A DNA stretch of 64,000 bases from Noviherbaspirillum massiliense JC206 (GTDB lineage Bacteria > Pseudomonadota > Gammaproteobacteria > Burkholderiales > Burkholderiaceae_D): positions 62,342 through 126,341 of the forward strand of contig NZ_HE978635.1 in assembly GCF_000312045.1 (NCBI RefSeq), written 5' to 3'. Each line of letters starts with the position of its first letter. The first letter of the stretch is position 1. The notes under the pieces are model-generated. The model had not been told where the DNA came from and ran no database searches. It saw only the letters and a list, made by a program, of their open reading frames with translations. The position numbers were made by a program, and so were the translations under genes. Below, piece after piece: positions 46,292 to 54,281 of this stretch.

Positions 46292-46664
46292 AAGCACCTC
46301 CCGGCGGCTTCCGATGCCAAGCCCTGTTGCTCCAACCCGCCGCATGCCAGCCCGTGAAGCACGATCGGGATGTCGATGGCAGGTGTCCCGAACAACCGTC
46401 GATCACGTCGCATCCGGTTCATGCGTGGTACGTCGACAGGAGGCGAGGCGAGACGATTTCAGTATAGGAATGCGTGAATTGCATGTCCACCCGATAATTC
46501 TTTTGTTACATGCAAAGCAGTGCGGATTGGATGGGCAAGGGTATTGTGGATGGTTTTTGATCCGTCCGCTTCCCATGGACATGGGAAGCGATGGAAAGCC
46601 GACGCGGCGCGGTCGAAGAGGGAGTGCCCACTTGCCGGCACTCCCATGCGACAGCCGACGTGGT
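46292..46664. other. Intergenic region with two hairpins
   Basis: About 370 bases. Two perfect hairpins: 46567-46590 (10-bp stem, GGAC loop) and 46620-46645 (9-bp stem). The second is probably the terminator region of the DUF1080 gene; neither has a T-run. Confidence 0.4.
46620..46645 (-). terminator. Hairpin behind the DUF1080 gene
   Basis: Perfect 9-bp stem 46620-46628/46637-46645 with an 8-nt loop, 19 bases past the stop. No T-run on the minus strand. Confidence 0.4.
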
Positions 46665-47273
46665 TTAGAGCGGCTTGATTTGCACTTTGCGGAACTTGAT
46701 GGCGCCGCCGGCATACTGCAGCGCGATCGGCCCACTCTTGTGCCTGCTGTCATCGACGTCAACCGTGCGTACGCCATTCAAGGCCACGGTCAGGTGCGTA
46801 CCCTTGACCGTGATGTCATAAGTATTCCATTTTCCGCCAGCTTTCGGCATCGGCACCACCTTGGCGACGTGGACGATTGCCCCCGTGCCGTAGGTGGGAT
46901 CGGGACGCTGATCGAAAATGTTCGCTTCATAGCAGGTCTTGTCCGCGATATTGGACAGATCTTCGCAACGCATGAAGATGCCGCTGTTGGCATCGTCGCT
47001 GGCCCAGAATTCCGCCCGGATCTGGAAGTCGGTATAAGAATTCCTCGTCAGCAGAAAACTATGGTCCTTGCTGGTTTTCTTGTCCGCCTGGATGACGCCG
47101 TCAGCTGCATTCCAGTTGGCGTCGCCGACAATTTTCCAGTTATCCAGCCCCTTGGCGCCATCGATCAGCGTGACCCATCCGGAATCCGCTTGAGTAGAAG
47201 CTTTGCTGGCACAGCCGGCGACGAGCATGGCAACGCCGAGCAGACTGAGAATGGTGGACAACAATCGGTTCAT
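46665..47273 (-). CDS. DUF1080 / 3-keto-disaccharide hydrolase domain lipoprotein
   Basis: 202 residues. A lipoprotein signal peptide (LLGVAMLVAGCASK) puts the Cys near residue 21 at the outer membrane or periplasm. The mature part is a concanavalin-like fold of the DUF1080 family: GWVTLIDGAKGLDNWKIVG near residue 32, NSGIFMRCE near residue 95 and WNTYDITVKGTHL near residue 149. Members bind or cleave glycans. ATG at 47273 with GAGGGGAG. Divergent from the LysR gene, which may control it. Confidence 0.85.
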   Translation of the reverse strand: MNRLLSTILSLLGVAMLVAGCASKASTQADSGWVTLIDGAKGLDNWKIVGDANWNAADGVIQADKKTSKDHSFLLTRNSYTDFQIRAEFWASDDANSGIFMRCEDLSNIADKTCYEANIFDQRPDPTYGTGAIVHVAKVVPMPKAGGKWNTYDITVKGTHLTVALNGVRTVDVDDSRHKSGPIALQYAGGAIKFRKVQIKPL

Positions 47274-47642
47274 GGTGGACTCCCCTCTTTCATTAAAATT
47301 TGTTTTTCAGGTTGCGCCGCTTTCGGAGCAGAACTGCATGACCGGCATGGACCTTCGATGCCGGAACCTGATGAAAGCGAAGCGCAGTACAGCGCGGTGC
47401 GGATTCAGGCAGTGAGCGAATACGCATCCGGCAATATCTTCTGTGCCAAGCGGGCTGTCAATGCGATTCTCCCGCGCTCACTCGTTCTTTGCGCGGTTTG
47501 CCACAACGGGGAATTCGGGCAAGGGGGAGCAGCTGAGCTCGGTACAAGATTTGCGCGGCTTATCCTGAAAGCGAGCATACGCTCCCCTGCAACAATGCGT
47601 ATCAAGTATATTTGACGTACTTATAACGATATAGAGCCAAGC
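47274..47642. other. Divergent promoter region between DUF1080 and LysR genes
   Basis: About 370 bases. A small inverted repeat AAGTA-N9-TACTT (47604-47622) about 20 bases before the LysR start could be an autoregulatory site; weak. Frames spanning the region are shadows. Confidence 0.4.
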
Positions 47643-48581
47643 ATGTCGGGATTGCCAGACCATCTGGATCTTCATCTGATCCGCATTCTGTATCTGCTCC
47701 TTACCGAAAAAAACGTGTCGCGCGTCGCTCTCAAGCTGAACCAGCCGCAGCCTTCCATTTCGGCGGCACTGCGCAAGCTCCGGCAGCTGACTGGCGACCC
47801 GCTGCTGGTGCGCGGCGCTCGCGGGATGGTGGCGACTCAGCATGGCGAAAGCCTGTTGAAGCCGGCGAAGCGAATCCTGGATGAGACGGCAAAGCTGTTC
47901 GTGCAAAAGGCGCCATTCGCCGCCCAGCATGAAGCGCGCACTTTCCATATCGCTGCACCCGACTACCTGGACAGCCAGTTTCTGCCGAATGTCGTGGCGG
48001 GCGTGCGGCGCGAGTCGCCGAAGAGCCGACTGGTGATTCACAACCTGGGCACGGAAATGGATTACGTGAAGCTGCTGTCGGATGGCGAGCTCGATCTCGT
48101 GATCGCCAACTGGGAAGAGCCGCCCGCGCACCTGCATTTGTCCAAGCTGTTCGAAGATGAAATCGCCTGCATGATGCGTGCCGACTCTGCCTACGCGCTG
48201 CGCACCGGTTCGGATGAAATGACGGTCGAGGATTATTTGTCGCTCCCGCATGTGGCGCCGTCGCCGATGATGCCCGGCTATTCCGGGGTGATCGAGTCCT
48301 ATCTGGCGCGGCAACACCTGCAGCGCAATGTGGTGGTGGAGTCCGCGTATTTCGGGCTGATCCCCTACATGCTTACCCGGTCCGACCTGGTGCTGACGAC
48401 CGGGCGGCAATTCATGCGCTTTTATGAAAAGAGCCTGCCGCTGAAGATCTTTACGGTGCCGATCAAATTTCCCAAGATGCGTTTTTATCAGTTGTGGCAT
48501 GACCGTGTGCATCACGCTTCCGAACACAAGTGGCTGCGCGAGTTGATTGCAACGACGGCGCGGTCGCTATCGCCGCTTTGA
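47643..48581 (+). CDS. LysR-family transcriptional regulator (NodD-like)
   Basis: 312 residues. Winged helix at about 5-65 with LTEKNVSRVALKLNQPQPSISAALRKLRQL, the classic LysR recognition pattern, and an effector domain (about 95-300). DLHLIRILYLLLTEKNV at the start is typical of the NodD/LinR group. Divergent gene DUF1080 is the first candidate target; the effector is unknown. Confidence 0.9.
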   Translation: MSGLPDHLDLHLIRILYLLLTEKNVSRVALKLNQPQPSISAALRKLRQLTGDPLLVRGARGMVATQHGESLLKPAKRILDETAKLFVQKAPFAAQHEARTFHIAAPDYLDSQFLPNVVAGVRRESPKSRLVIHNLGTEMDYVKLLSDGELDLVIANWEEPPAHLHLSKLFEDEIACMMRADSAYALRTGSDEMTVEDYLSLPHVAPSPMMPGYSGVIESYLARQHLQRNVVVESAYFGLIPYMLTRSDLVLTTGRQFMRFYEKSLPLKIFTVPIKFPKMRFYQLWHDRVHHASEHKWLRELIATTARSLSPL

Positions 48582-48720
48582 GTCTTGTCGTTTGACGGAG
48601 TAGTCGAAGCTGCGGATGGGGGCACGTGGTGTGGCGGAGCTGGGACCGGCTTTTTCGCATACGCAGCCGCCCAGGGGCGCTTGTCGGAGCAGGCGCGATA
48701 GCTGCCAGCAAGGGGCGCGG

Positions 48721-49044
48721 TCAATGGAGTTTATGTCTTAACTCGTAGATCGCGTCGTGGGCTTGCTGGAGATAATTCTTGAGGTGCCGGTCGATCCCGC
48801 TGTCCATGCTGGCGAACAGCACCCGGTCCCCTGCCCTTTGCAGGTTTTCCAGATACTGCTCCACGTCTTCATACTGCTGGTCCTGCTCGATGGTGAGCCT
48901 GGCGAGTGCGGCTTCGCGCTCCAGTTCAGTCAATACCTTGCGCATTTCGTCCGGCACATCCGAGGCGGTTTCGCAGGCATAGAGCGCGCTATCGATGCAT
49001 TGTTGAATGCGTAGAAAGCATTCATTGATCCGACCTTGCTGCAT
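48721..49044 (-). CDS. Small hypothetical helical protein
   Basis: 107 residues from the ATG at 49044 with an AAAGGAGG ribosome site, the best in the area. Sequence is helical and charged, with one long heptad-like stretch (ALARLTIEQDQQYEDVEQYLENLQRA) around residue 50, so a coiled coil is likely. No family recognised. It lies between LysR and the truncated recombinase. Confidence 0.65.
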   Translation of the reverse strand: MQQGRINECFLRIQQCIDSALYACETASDVPDEMRKVLTELEREAALARLTIEQDQQYEDVEQYLENLQRAGDRVLFASMDSGIDRHLKNYLQQAHDAIYELRHKLH

Positions 49045-49347
49045 ATGGCCTCCTTTGCATTTTGTCCGTCTCCCGCTTCTTGGTCCCTGCTGACGCCGGG
49101 TTAGTTCCAACCTCGGGTGGCGGGCCAATGTGCCGCGGCGGATCTCGAAACTGCATGCGGTCATCGGGATGAGATCAATCCCGCGTTGATGCAGCTTGCT
49201 CACCGCCGCTATCGGTCTGATGACACTCAATCCTGTTTCTGCCGGTGCGCCGAAATATAATCAATTGTGTTATTTTTCGGCCGTTTTTTGATACCATTAA
49301 GAAAGACTCTTTTCTTTTTGCTTTGATTTCAATTACTTAGAGCCATC
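49045..49347. other. AT-richer spacer before the recombinase
   Basis: About 300 bases; the right half (49245-49345) is notably AT-rich compared with neighbours and may be a promoter or an edge of acquired DNA. Confidence 0.35.
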
Positions 49348-50637
49348 TTGTCAGCAAGCCGCATTCATAAGGGTACGGTGCTAACCCGTATCGGCACGCA
49401 TCACTTCGCTTTCCTGCGCGGTTATCTGGAAGGTTTGGATCTGGCATTGCTCGCAAAGCGCTATCTGGAAACGGCTGACGATACGGATGCTGAACAAAAG
49501 GCAGCGAAGGCAGCCCTGAAATGGATCCGGCAGCAACTCATGGTGGCGGCGCGACGCCGGGGCCATTTTCCCGAGGCGCGCTTGATCCTGATTGATCCGG
49601 GCAAGCTGGACAGTCCGCAACATGCCGCGATTCCGACTCTGGCGGAATTCAGAGAGGAACGCGATCCGCACGAGATGTATTCGGAAGCGGAATTGCTGGC
49701 GCTGTTCCATGAAGAGTTCGGCGAGCTGAAGTCCGCGGATCGGCGCGCTTTGCGCAATGAACGTTTGCGCCGGCGCCAATTGGCGGCCCTTGCCGAACTC
49801 GAAGGCTTGCTGGACACGACACCGCAGGACACGGATGAAGTAGGCGGCTGGCTGGATACGCCGGTGGCCGGGCGGCTGCAGGCAGCCGGCATCCGCACGC
49901 TCGCCGATTTGGTCGGCACCATCAATGCACGTGGTTACCGCTGGTGGACGCAGGTGCCGCGCCTGGGCGAAAAGACGGCTGCGCAAATTGTGGCATGGTT
50001 GCGGACTGAGCCGGTTGCGCAGGCGCTCGGGATGCCATTGCGAATTCAAGCCGGCGTGAAAGAACGGCAGATCCCTCCTCCCCTGTTGCTGGCAAGCCGA
50101 CCGAAGGAGTTTGGCATTGTCCCGCTTGAATATTTGCTGTTGCCGCCCGAGCTCGACGGCAGAAACGGGACCAATCGGGGAAGTACTTGCCTGATCACGG
50201 CGTCATCGGATCCGGAAGCGATCGCGGCATGGCTGGCGACGAAGAAGGAGAACCCCAGCACTTGGCGCTCCTATCGGAAGGAAGCGGAGCGATTCCTGCT
50301 ATGGGCGGTCATGGAGCGCCGACGGGCGCTGTCGTCGCTTACCCAGGAAGACGTGATTGCATACCGGGAATTTCTTGCTCGACTGGATGAAAGCGCGAGT
50401 TCGGCTTGGCCGTTCTCCTTGCCGCGCTCTGCCTGGATCGGCGTGCGAGGAACCGATCGGTGGAGTGCGCTATGGCGCCCATTTGATGGCCCGCTTTCTC
50501 CAGGGAGTCAGGCTTTGGCCATCACGATTGTGGCTGGCATGTTTCGCTGGCTGACCACGCAGGGATATCTGGCATTCAACCCTTGGAAGGGATTGACTGG
50601 AAAATCCTTGAAGCGCTCAGGCACTACTGTCTCGTAA
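49348..50637 (+). pseudogene. Truncated DUF3701-type phage integrase-family recombinase
   Basis: 429 residues starting at a TTG. The N-terminal part fits the DUF3701 domain that precedes some integrases; a helix-hairpin-helix-like region (about 168-215, LQAAGIRTLADLVGTINARG and LGEKTAAQIVAWL) and a core-binding SAM-like domain (about 290-415) follow. The reading frame stops before the catalytic half: no Arg, HxxR or Tyr box is left, here or in other frames nearby. Full-length relatives are over 550 residues. It is therefore a remnant, next to three degenerate direct repeats (50671-50758) and the partition sites. Confidence 0.7.
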
Positions 50638-50670
50638 ATTCACGGCACATTGTTTCCACACTTTGCCGTC

Positions 50671-50758
50671 ACCTAATTCGCCGCACCCGCTCGGGAAGAC
50701 CTAATTGGCCGCCCCCGGTCAGAATGCAAGCTAGGCCGGATATTGATTCGCCGATCCG
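50671..50758. repeat. Three degenerate direct repeats
   Basis: Near-copies of ACCTAATTCGCCGCACCCG at 50671-50689, 50699-50717 and, less well, 50741-50758, just behind the truncated recombinase. Multiple short terminal repeats of this type are seen at the ends of some insertion sequences; no transposase is left. Confidence 0.4.
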
Positions 50759-50811
50759 GTCTTCCGCCCTATCCTTTCAAAGATTGCCCTCGGCATCCAA
50801 TCAAAACTGAG

Positions 50812-50828
50812 GGTGAGAACTTTTGGGA
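50812..50828 (+). repeat. Iteron-like repeat
   Basis: GGTGAGAACTTTTGGGA, the same core as the tandem iterons before rep. Confidence 0.6.
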
Positions 50829-50983
50829 AGTTGACGAAGGAAGAGAATAGGGGATTTTTAGGCCATCTCTCGAACTAGTCACCCTGGTCGAAGATTAGTT
50901 GTGGTTCGGCCTGGGCTGGACCACCTCCTGAAGTGACTTCAAGCAAGTCCTTGTTTTGTCTGGGGTCTTGGAATCCAAAAAAA

Positions 50984-50998
50984 CTTGTACGGTACAAC
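50984..50998. promoter_or_regulatory. ParB-box-like palindrome 1 (parS candidate)
   Basis: CTTGTACGGTACAAC, inverted orientation and one outer mismatch to the other two copies. Confidence 0.6.
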
Positions 50999-51024
50999 CT
51001 CCCTTCTCCCTTTGATCGGATCCA

Positions 51025-51041
51025 GGTGAGAGCTTTTGGGA
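51025..51041 (+). repeat. Iteron-like repeat
   Basis: GGTGAGAGCTTTTGGGA; one base different from the copy at 50812. Confidence 0.6.
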
Positions 51042-51095
51042 CGGAGCTGGCGAAGGGGTCTGAAGAAGCGCTGGCCAAAGGCCCGTAGTGCGAGA

Positions 51096-51112
51096 GGTGA
51101 GAACTTTTGGGA
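51096..51112 (+). repeat. Iteron-like repeat
   Basis: Identical to the 17-bp copy at 50812. Confidence 0.6.
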
Positions 51113-51156
51113 GGGCTGGCTGATGACAGAGATGCTTTAAGACCTATCGTTGCAAA

Positions 51157-51171
51157 GTTGTACCGTACAAC
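51157..51171. promoter_or_regulatory. ParB-box-like palindrome 2 (parS candidate)
   Basis: GTTGTACCGTACAAC, a perfect palindrome around a central base, between the recombinase remnant and parB. Confidence 0.65.
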
Positions 51172-51477
51172 CAGTTCAGGATAGAACCATGGAGGTTCCG
51201 TTGCCTGTACTTTGCCCTGCTGCCGCTCTCAACCCACAGGTAAATCACAAACCATTCCAACAAGAGATCCGGTGTTGCTAAAAATCTCTGCTCAATATCC
51301 ACAGAATGAAACTGGGGAACAGTGCCGCTGAAGCCGCCCAGTAGCGCTAATGCTATGAAGGCCGCCTTGTGAACGGCACAGGAAAGGTAATTTGGGGTCC
51401 CGTCACCTCAAGCCGAACTGCTGCCAAAGCAGTTCGCTTTGCGGAAGAACGTTCTGCCAAATTCATTCAGAAAAACA

Positions 51478-51510
51478 AAAAGGGGAGTTGTACCGTACAA
51501 CTCCCCTTTT
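51478..51510 (-). terminator. parB terminator containing ParB-box-like palindrome 3
   Basis: Perfect 33-nt palindrome (16-bp arms, one central base) with the box at 51487-51501 as its core, extended by GGGGA/TCCCC and A/T runs. On the minus strand a T-rich tract follows, so it works as the terminator of parA-parB, 17 bases past the parB stop, while holding a partition-type site. Confidence 0.75.
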
Positions 51511-51526
51511 CCCTATGCGCCGCTTT

Positions 51527-52504
51527 TCAGCGTTTCATCCATTCTTCAATCCAACTTCGCAGTTCAGCCAAGCGTGCGTCATTCAAAAAGCCTTTATCGA
51601 ATTGCAGCGTCACCCGGTCTCCATCCTGCACCAGCGATACACTGCCAGTCGCCGTTACTGAAGAAACGCTTTTTCCCGTTTCCTTACTGCCAGTGCCGAG
51701 CAAGAATTCGACGACTTGTTTCGGCGTCGATGCAATCGAGCGATCGTTCTTCAACTGTGCTGCGCGCTCAAGGACACCTTCTGCGTCATTTCGCATCGCA
51801 TCGCTCAAGGGCTTTGCCCAGCGATACTGCAGATCGAGAGGCGAGGAAAATGCCTCGATCAATCGCTGATCCAAGTCCGCCAAGCGCAAGGCTTTGCTCA
51901 GGTTGCCGGCGTCAACACCCAATTCACGCGCCATTTGTTCCTGGGAAGTGAACAGTTTTTCCTGCAAGGCGCGCCGGTACATCATGCCCTGCTCCCAGGG
52001 TGAAAGGTCGAGCCGGGTGCGGTTTTCGCGATCCATTTCCTTGAACAGGCTGACATCGCTTACCTCTTCCACCATTGCCAGCACTGGCAATCCGAGTTCC
52101 TGACACGCGCGATGGCGCCGGTGGCCAAACACGATTTCATATGCATCCTGCTGTCCATCGACCGGACGCACCTTTATCGGCTGCACATTGCCGCCGGCTT
52201 CCCGGATTTCCTCGACCAACTGCTTGAATTCCGCCGACTCGAAATTTTGCTGCGTGCGATTGGCCCACTTCGATTGAACGATCAGCGCCGGGTCGATCAG
52301 CTTTACCGGCAACACGCCTTCAAACTGCTTCAACCTCTCTTCCAGCTGCGCGACCTTTTCATTGTTTTCCTTCATCAGACTATTGACCATCAACATCTGC
52401 CCTGGCCCGGTACGCAAAGGTGGCGCGCCGGCCGCCCCTTCCACTTTCTTGGTCGGAACAAGCAAGCCTTCCGTTTTTTTGCTCAGGCGGTCTTTCATCG
52501 ACAT
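51527..52504 (-). CDS. parB: ParB/RepB/Spo0J-family partition protein
   Basis: 325 residues. The ParB nuclease-like domain carries GHRRHRA at 127-133, the CTP-binding arginine box; PIKVRPVDG lies just before. The helix-turn-helix region (about 185-215, TSQEQMARELGVDAGNLSKALRLA) binds the parS palindrome. A C-terminal dimer part follows. Together with ParA it segregates the replicon. Starts 1 base after the parA stop with an AAGGAGAA site. Confidence 0.95.
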   Translation of the reverse strand: MSMKDRLSKKTEGLLVPTKKVEGAAGAPPLRTGPGQMLMVNSLMKENNEKVAQLEERLKQFEGVLPVKLIDPALIVQSKWANRTQQNFESAEFKQLVEEIREAGGNVQPIKVRPVDGQQDAYEIVFGHRRHRACQELGLPVLAMVEEVSDVSLFKEMDRENRTRLDLSPWEQGMMYRRALQEKLFTSQEQMARELGVDAGNLSKALRLADLDQRLIEAFSSPLDLQYRWAKPLSDAMRNDAEGVLERAAQLKNDRSIASTPKQVVEFLLGTGSKETGKSVSSVTATGSVSLVQDGDRVTLQFDKGFLNDARLAELRSWIEEWMKR

Positions 52505-52505
52505 G

Positions 52506-53693
52506 TCATTCTCCTTCGCTCAATTGGGCCATCCAGGAATTGCGAATCGATACTTCCACCAAATCAATCACCCGATCGTAGGCGTCTCTTGCCCTACTAT
52601 AAGTCTTGGCACTGCCCTCATAACGATTCACGTCATACACGGTGCCAAATTCCGCCGAGCTGGAAGAGGTCACCGTGGTTTTCGGAATTTCGATCGGCAA
52701 GACCTTTTCCGCATAAGTCGCTGAAATCCAGGAGCGCACCACGTCGCTTGCCACATCCGCCGAATCGACGCGAGCCAGCAGGACATGAATGAAATCGAAC
52801 GTCTTGGTAATGCCGGCGTTTTCCACCAGATTTGAAGCGAGGTCGCTGAACAAGCTCCAGAACTGGGCCGAGCTTGCGAAGTCCAGGGCGTTCGGCGGCA
52901 GGGGAACGATCATCGCATCGGATGCCATGAAGGCATTGATGGTGACGTACGACAGGGAAGGCGGGGTATCAATAATGATGACATCGTATTCATCCCGCAC
53001 ATCTTCCAAACCCAGGTTGATGACATCCCAGAACTGAAATTCCGGATCCTTGATTTGGCGGGAAGGCAGGACGAACTCTGCCGAAAACAAAGTGGAAGAC
53101 GCTGCCACCAGATCCACCCCATTCCAGTAAGTAGACTGGATCGAAGGCCGGATCGATGTGGTGTCACCATATACGAGGGGCGCGATGGTTTGCTGTTCCG
53201 AGACTTCCGTATCCGGCATGATCCCGAACAGTGTCGTCAGCGAGCCTTGAGGATCTGCATCGATCACCAGCACCTTGTGACCGCGCAAGCTGAGACCCTG
53301 GGCCAAGACCATTGCCGTCGTGGTTTTGCTCACGCCTCCCTTGAAGTTACCAATGGAAATCGTGATTGCTCGTGCGCCTTCCGGGCGCAGATGTTCTGCG
53401 CGATAATGCTGAACCCAGATACGGGCTTCTTCCAGCGTAAATTCCCGGCGCGATCCTTTTTCATTCAATTGCCCTGCCGGAAGATCTCCCTTGCTGATCC
53501 GATAGGACACTTGACCTTTGTCAATCCCGCACAGGGATGCGAGCTGGGTCAAAGTAAACAGCGGCGTACTCTTCGCTGCATTCGGCGCCAGCATGCGCGA
53601 GCGAATCTGGTTCACCATCTGAGTAGCGCGTTCGGCCTGCTCGACAATGTCGCTGATCTGGATTTTTTGTGACGCCTTTACTGCGTTTTTCAT
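52506..53693 (-). CDS. parA: ParA-family partition ATPase with N-terminal HTH
   Basis: 395 residues. An N-terminal MerR/HTH-like DNA-binding region (about 45-95, FTLTQLASLCGIDKGQVSYRISKG) marks a type Ia ParA that also represses its own operon. The deviant Walker A is KGGVSKTT at about 118-125, with DADPQGSLTTLFG near residue 148 and IIIDTPPSLS near residue 240. It moves ParB-parS complexes over the nucleoid. ATG at 53693 with AAGGAG. Confidence 0.95.
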   Translation of the reverse strand: MKNAVKASQKIQISDIVEQAERATQMVNQIRSRMLAPNAAKSTPLFTLTQLASLCGIDKGQVSYRISKGDLPAGQLNEKGSRREFTLEEARIWVQHYRAEHLRPEGARAITISIGNFKGGVSKTTTAMVLAQGLSLRGHKVLVIDADPQGSLTTLFGIMPDTEVSEQQTIAPLVYGDTTSIRPSIQSTYWNGVDLVAASSTLFSAEFVLPSRQIKDPEFQFWDVINLGLEDVRDEYDVIIIDTPPSLSYVTINAFMASDAMIVPLPPNALDFASSAQFWSLFSDLASNLVENAGITKTFDFIHVLLARVDSADVASDVVRSWISATYAEKVLPIEIPKTTVTSSSSAEFGTVYDVNRYEGSAKTYSRARDAYDRVIDLVEVSIRNSWMAQLSEGE

Positions 53694-53931
53694 TTCTTCT
53701 CCTTGGTTCTACAGATGGGATGCATTTTACGCCATTAACTGTATTGGCAAAAAACGAAATTTTTATGGAAATCTAAAATTTCACACAATTCCGTAAAACT
53801 TTGAGCGCAGTTTTTTGCTGTGAGGTACCTTTCCACCTGTTCCGACGCTAAAAATAATAAAAAATCTATAACTTCTATAATAACTAAAGCGCCGCATTTA
53901 CCCTTTATTTTCAAAGGCTTAAGTCATGTCA

Positions 53932-54041
53932 GGTGAGAGCTTATAGGGACTTGGGTGAGAGGTTTTGGGGCTTTGCGCGAGAGGTTTTGGGAAGCTGGGT
54001 GAGTCGCCTTAGGAACTTGCGTGAGTTGATATGGGATAACA
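53932..54041 (+). repeat. Five tandem 22-bp iterons (oriV)
   Basis: Repeats start at 53932, 53954, 53976, 53998 and 54020, an exact 22-bp period of two helix turns. The core is close to GGTGAGAGGTTTTGGGA with a variable 5-bp tail often ending in TTG. They are degenerate towards the rep side. Direct repeats beside a Rep gene are the binding sites of the initiator. Confidence 0.85.
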
Positions 54042-54143
54042 ATAGCGTTTGCAATTCCACAATTTCCTGTCCGATTAAACCCCGAAAATTGGCAGCCCGC
54101 GAGCAAATCGTCCCGATGCAGGCCAAATTCGGTAGCGGCGAAA

Positions 54144-54160
54144 GGTGAGTAAATTTGGGA
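54144..54160 (+). repeat. Additional iteron copy
   Basis: GGTGAGTAAATTTGGGA, in the same direction, followed directly by a further partial copy and by another GGTGAG at 54213 near the rep promoter; these may serve autoregulation. Confidence 0.6.
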
Positions 54161-54281
54161 GGTGAGGGTAAACAGCAGCAGCGCGGTGGAGAATTTCACC
54201 CTAAAAAAGAAAGGTGAGTTTGATTTTAAAATACACTCACTGTAGACTGCCGTTAACCGACTAACAAGAACATGCCGGCAC

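Larger units (their letters stand above)
50638..51526. other. Gene-free region with iteron-like and ParB-box-like sites
   Basis: About 890 bases without a credible gene. Contains three dispersed 17-bp iteron-like repeats (50812, 51025, 51096), three ParB-box-like palindromes (50984, 51157, 51487), a hairpin (51414-51436) and the parB terminator. This is a centromere-like region of the replicon. Confidence 0.6.
53694..54281. other. Probable replication origin between parA and rep
   Basis: About 590 bases. The part at 53730-53930 is strongly AT-rich, the sort of stretch where strands open. It is followed by five tandem iterons and further single copies, then rep. I see no perfect DnaA box here; the nearest partial one (one mismatch) is at 51295-51303. 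Confidence 0.75.

Noticed and set aside
46269..47615. 448-codon plus-strand frame
   Set aside because: It runs antisense through the DUF1080 gene; composition is that of a shadow and no motif is present.
5906..50637. Whole region between the two recombinase genes as one integrated element
   Set aside because: No matching attachment repeats at the two ends were found, the genes between look like normal replicon content, and the second recombinase is a remnant.
51295..51303. Possible DnaA box (ATATCCACA)
   Set aside because: One mismatch to the consensus and isolated; too weak to call as an origin element.
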